A stretch of 64,000 nucleotides of DNA from positions 496,001-560,000 of the forward strand of contig NW_024041373.1 in NCBI RefSeq assembly GCF_014851395.1, in the 5' to 3' direction. Shown here piece after piece: positions 60,048 through 64,000 of this stretch. The position numbers were made by a program, and so were the translations under genes. Below the pieces are notes generated by a model. That model saw only the letters and a program-made list of their open reading frames with translations, did no database searches and had not been told where the DNA came from. The stretch comes from Micropterus salmoides (Eukaryota > Chordata > Actinopteri > Centrarchiformes > Centrarchidae). Position 1 is the first letter of the stretch. Every line of letters begins with the position of its first letter.

Positions 60048-61763
60048 TTTCATGTAGGAAGATTTATTTTGTCACAATATAACAGGTTATAGAGTAAAAT
60101 TGACTTTGTAACTCCCTTCTGCTACATAGCAGACAATATATATTACAATAGAAGCAATTATAAAAAATGGTAAACAGAAATAAACTGCCATCACTGGAGC
60201 AGTGCTGAGGATGAACTAGAGTTTAAGAGTCTGATTGCTTGGGGGGAAAAGCTGCTCTGCAGTCTGGTGGTGCGGCAGCTGAAACTTCTATATATCTTCC
60301 CAGAAGGCAGCAGGGTGAACAGGCTGTGGCTGGCTGGGTACGTCCTTTAGTCGAGAAGCCGTCATTGAACAGGGGAGGGGGTCTACGCCACCACTTATCC
60401 CCCACTTACAATGCTGTCCTTTCATCACTTCCCAGGAAACTCAACAAACGTAACCTATTGGCCTCAGGTGAAGATACCAACGATGGTCGTTCAGTCTTGG
60501 CCACAGGTAGTCTTAACGACTGTAACGACTGTCGTCACAGCAACAAGGAACACTAACGAACCAGCAGTATCGACGATCCTGGCAAACGACCCCACTGAGG
60601 TTAAATAGCTGAGTTTCCCTGCCAGTCAGTCAGAACTGAAGAAGTCCTTTGGATGAGGGACGAAACGTCTTCCAGTCTCTTCAACCAAGTCCAGTTGCCC
60701 TTGACTTTAACCTTCGTTGGATAACTATGACCTGGATGACTGAGAATCTTCACAGACGTACTGTCCTTTAGTATCCTTTGGGCTCTGCAGGCACCTCACC
60801 TCACTGATATCACTGATGTTCAGGAGATGGGTACCAATGATCTTCTGAGCAGTTTGAATCCCCTGCTGCAGAGCCCTCCGGTCCTGGGCCGTGCACATCC
60901 CATGCCAGCTTGCGACTTTCCCAGTCAGGATGCTTTCTATTGCTCCTCTGTAAACGCTGACAAGAACTAGGTAAGGGAATTTGGCCTTCTTAAGCTTCCT
61001 CAAGAATTTTTTTTTTTTTCTGAGCTTTCTTCACCAGCATGGAGATGTGAGGTGACCATGTCAGGTTCTCTGTGATGCTGATTCTCAATTAAGCCTATTA
61101 TTGGATCATTATTACTGATTTTCATTATGTAAGCACATAAATTATTACATTTTTTTCATATACTTTATTGATGCCCAAGGGGAAAGTTTTTGTTCTCTGC
61201 ATTTAAAACATCCTAGCGGATAGGAGCAGTTACGGGTTCAGGTCATGTCAGTTACGTTGCTCAGGGGCAGCTTTGGCAATGGCCCATGTTGTACTAGATA
61301 TGGTGACCCTCCAAATCCCAAAACAAGTCCCCACGGGCTGCCGCCCTTTTTATTGATTATATTGAATGATATTATAATTATTATTATACAATAATAATTT
61401 TTAATTCAAAGTCCAGGGACAAGCTGCTTCAGTGAAGAGGCAGCAGCCCCCTCTGATTTTTATAAAGAGAAGAGGAAAAGCTTACAGTCACAGCACACCA
61501 ACATCAAAACCTCATCCCAACTGTCAAGTATGGTGGAGGGGGAATCATGGTTTGGCGCTGCTTCTGGGCCTGGAATGGTTATAATCGACGGAAAAATGTC
61601 TGCCAATTGAAGCTCAACAGAAGATGGGTGGACTGGGAAGACTGTCTAGATATCCTTCTTGTCAGAGTAAAGAGTAAGAAAAGAGTAGGAGCAAAAGATA
61701 CATTCTTAGTGTTGGCTTCTTGTCCCTCTCCATATAAAGAGCCTTTTTGTGGGTTGGTTCTTC
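60048..61763 (+). repeat. 5S spacer, unit 3
   Basis: Same layout as the other spacers. A single-base deletion near 60340 (GGGTACGTCC for GGGTACCGTCC) shifts the L2-like fragment frame. L2-like fragments are at 60223-60405 and 60725-61003; the Tc1 fragment starts at 61486. Confidence 0.93.
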
Positions 61764-61873
61764 GCTTACGGCCATACCACCCTGAACACGTCCGATCTCG
61801 GAAGCTAAGCAGGGTCGGGCCTGGTTAGTACTTGGATGGGAGACCGCCTGGGAATACCAGGTGCTGTAAGCTT
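61764..61873 (+). rRNA. 5S rRNA copy with 10-bp deletion (unit 4)
   Basis: Identical to the unit 3 copy, with the same loss of one decamer after GAACAC, and the same intact control elements and terminator. The shared deletion shows that units 3 and 4 arose by duplication or were homogenised. Confidence 0.9.
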
Positions 61874-63593
61874 TTTCATGTAGGAAGATTTATTTTGTCA
61901 CAATATAACAGGTTATAGAGTAAAATTGACTTTGTAACTCCCTTCTGCTACATAGCAGACAATATATATTACAATAGAAGCAATTATAAAAAATGGTAAA
62001 CAGAAATAAACTGCCATCACTGGAGCAGTGCTGAGGATGAACTAGAGTTTAAGAGTCTGATTGCTTGGGGGGAAAAGCTGCTCTGCAGTCTGGTGGTGCG
62101 GCAGCTGAAACTTCTATATATCTTCCCAGAAGGCAGCAGGGTGAACAGGCTGTGGCTGGCTGGGTACCGTCCTTTAGTCGAGAAGCCGTCATTGAACAGG
62201 GGAGGGGGTCTATGCCACCACTTATCCCCCACTTACAATGCTGTCCTTTCATCACTTCCCAGGAAACTCAACAAACGTAACCTATTGGCCTCAGGTGAAG
62301 ATACCAACGATGGTCGTTCAGTCTTGGCCACAGGTAGTCTTAACGACTGTAACGACTGTCGTCACAGCAACAAGGAACACTAACGAACCAGCAGTATCGA
62401 CGATCCTGGCAAACGACCCCACTGAGGTTAAATAGCTGAGTTTCCCTGCCAGTCAGTCAGAACTGAAGAAGTCCTTTGGATGAGGGACGAAACGTCTTCC
62501 AGTCTCTTCAACCAAGTCCAGTTGCCCTTGACTTTAACCTTCGTTGGATAACTATGACCTGGATGACTGAGAATCTTCACAGACGTACTGTCCTTTAGTA
62601 TCCTTTGGGCTCTGCAGGCACCTCACCTCACTGATATCACTGATGTTCAGGAGATGGGTACCAATGATCTTCTGAGCAGTTTGAATCCCCTGCTGCAGAG
62701 CCCTCCGGTCCTGGGCCGTGCACATCCCATGCCAGCTTGCGACTTTCCCAGTCAGGATGCTTTCTATTGCTCCTCTGTAAACGCTGACAAGAACTAGGTA
62801 AGGGAATTTGGCCTTCTTAAGCTTCCTCAAGAATTTTTTTTTTTTTTTCTGAGCTTTCTTCACCAGCATGGAGATGTGAGGTGACCATGTCAGGTTCTCT
62901 GTGATGCTGATTCTCAATTAAGCCTATTATTGGAGCATTATTACTGATTTTCATTATGTAAGCACATAAATTATTACATTTTTTTTCATATACTTTATTG
63001 ATGCCCAAGGGGAAAGTTTTTGTTCTCTGCATTTAAAACATCCTAGCGGATAGGGAGCAGTTACGGGTTCAGGTCATGTCAGTTAGTTGCTCAGGGGCAG
63101 CTTTGGCAATGGCCCATGTTGTACTAGATATGGTGACCCTCCAAATCCCAAAACAAGTCCCCACGGGCTGCCGCCCTTTTTATTGATTATATTGAATGAT
63201 ATTATAATTATTATTATACAATAATAATTTTTAATTCAAAGTCCAGGGACAAGCTGCTTCAGTGAAGAGGCAGCAGCCCCCTCTGATTTTTATAAAGAGA
63301 AGAGGAAAAGCTTACAGTCACAGCACACCAACATCAAAACCTCATCCCAACTGTCAAGTATGGTGGAGGGGGAATCATGGTTTGGCGCTGCTTCTGGGCC
63401 TGGAATGGTTATAATCGACGGAAAAATGTCTGCCAATTGAAGCTCAACAGAAGATGGGTGGACTGGGAAGACTGTCTAGATATCCTTCTTGTCAGAGTAA
63501 AGAGTAAGAAAAGAGTAGGAGCAAAAGATACATTCTTAGTGTTGGCTTCTTGTCCCTCTCCATATAAAGAGCCTTTTTGTGGGTTGGTTCTTC
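61874..63593 (+). repeat. 5S spacer, unit 4
   Basis: Same layout as the other spacers: L2-like fragments at 62017-62232 and 62552-62830, Tc1 fragment from 63316. At about 62935 it shares GGAGCAT with unit 1, where units 2 and 3 have GGATCAT. Confidence 0.93.
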
Positions 63594-63619
63594 GCTTACG
63601 GCCATACCACCCTGAACAC
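63594..63619 (+). pseudogene. 5S rRNA gene, 5' 26 nt (unit 5), cut by LINE insertion
   Basis: The first 26 nt of 5S, ending CTGAACAC, followed by the same LINE 5' end as in unit 2. The 3' part of the gene would lie beyond the window. Confidence 0.94.
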
Positions 63620-64000
63620 CCCTACAGTGTGTGAGAAAGTGGACTGGTCTCTTTTGAAGGGCGTGGCAGAGGAGGATTTTGTTTGTTTGACTGTGTGTTT
63701 TTCTTTGATGTAAGTTTCTGTGGAGATTTTTCTTTTGTTTTTCTCCTTTTTTTGTTTGCGGTGTGTCCCCCAGCAGTGCTTCACTGTTTGGGGGAACATA
63801 AATCTTTTTCTCCCTGAGTTTTGTGAACTTTAAAAGCTAAAGCGGATAGACAAAATGGCGGATACAGCAAGTGTAAAAGTGACAAACATACAGAAGAATG
63901 GCCATGGTAAACTGGTCAACAGCAAGGACATTAATCAAGTGAGCAATGAAATGGTGGGAAAGAAATACGAGAAGGAACTGACCGTCTGTGTGGAGCTACA
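63620..64000 (+). mobile_element. Second Mutsu-like LINE, 5' end only (runs off the window)
   Basis: Begins CCCTACAGTGTGTGAGAAAG at exactly the same 5S position as the first copy and aligns with it with about a dozen differences in 380 bp. Only the leader and the start of ORF1 are visible. Confidence 0.92.
63855..64000 (+). CDS. Mutsu-like LINE ORF1, 5' part, open frame at the window edge
   Basis: Begins MADTASVKVTNIQKNGHGKL and, unlike the copy at 52485, retains the G that keeps the frame. It reads through EMVGKKYEKELTVCVELQ to the window end without a stop. Whether the rest of the element is intact cannot be seen. Confidence 0.8.
   Translation, partial: MADTASVKVTNIQKNGHGKLVNSKDINQVSNEMVGKKYEKELTVCVEL

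Larger units (their letters stand above)
50103..64000 (+). repeat. Tandem 5S rDNA array, unit about 1.83 kb
   Basis: Five 5S positions in direct orientation start at 50381, 52223, 59938, 61764 and 63594. Start-to-start distances are 1842, 7715 (with a LINE inside), 1826 and 1830 bp. Spacers are nearly identical between units, differing by scattered substitutions and homopolymer lengths. Each unit has, in order: 5S gene, anonymous segment, minus-strand L2-like LINE C-terminal fragments, dispersed-repeat tails, anonymous AT-rich DNA, a plus-strand Tc1 DDE fragment and a TATA-like 5S upstream element. The array runs off the right end of the window. Confidence 0.96.

Overview
The window is teleost fish nuclear DNA. 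The evidence is vertebrate multi-exon genes with GT-AG introns, teleost-type interspersed repeats (Rex3/RTE-like, I/Nimb-like and Tx1-like LINEs, Tc1 and hAT relics, a tRNA-type SINE), many (GT)n microsatellites, and a 5S ribosomal DNA array. The species cannot be named from sequence alone. No CRISPR array, prokaryotic operon or virus was seen.

Layout. 947-3465 (+): last four coding exons of a cytochrome P450 17A gene; the 5' exons lie off the left edge. 6350-10889 (+): complete snai3 in three exons (SNAG repressor motif plus Snail zinc fingers). 12858-15265 (-): Rex3/RTE-like LINE relic with a 9-bp target-site duplication. 17781-19231: about 1.45 kb minisatellite built from 25- and 32-bp units. 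26590-32747 (-): complete rnf166 in six exons, with a SINE and an hAT MITE in its introns. About 35350-40119 (+): broken I/Nimb-type LINE with RNase H, lying between rnf166 and ctu2. 40523-48065 (+): complete ctu2 in 16 exons, with a Tc1 MITE in intron 1. About 48990-50102 (+): Tc1-like transposon relic. 50103-64000 (+): left edge of a tandem 5S rDNA array with a repeat unit of about 1.83 kb.

The 5S array is the most remarkable part. Five 5S positions are visible: one intact (50381), two with the same 10-bp deletion (59938, 61764), and two interrupted after 5S nucleotide 26 by a Tx1-clade, Mutsu-like LINE (52249-58121 complete; 63620 running off the window). The spacer carries fragments of a Tc1 transposase and an L2-like LINE. 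At the left edge the spacer's Tc1 piece joins a longer Tc1 copy, so the array seems to have grown after a 5S gene and its neighbouring Tc1 DNA became linked.

The single-copy genes act independently: steroid hydroxylation (CYP17A), transcriptional repression (Snai3), E3 ubiquitin ligation (RNF166) and wobble-uridine thiolation of cytosolic tRNAs (CTU2). The snai3-rnf166-ctu2 neighbourhood matches the human 16q24 block SNAI3-RNF166-CTU2 as I remember it, where RNF166 and CTU2 are closely spaced head-to-head genes. Here they remain divergent, but a LINE-bearing gap of about 7.8 kb separates their start codons.
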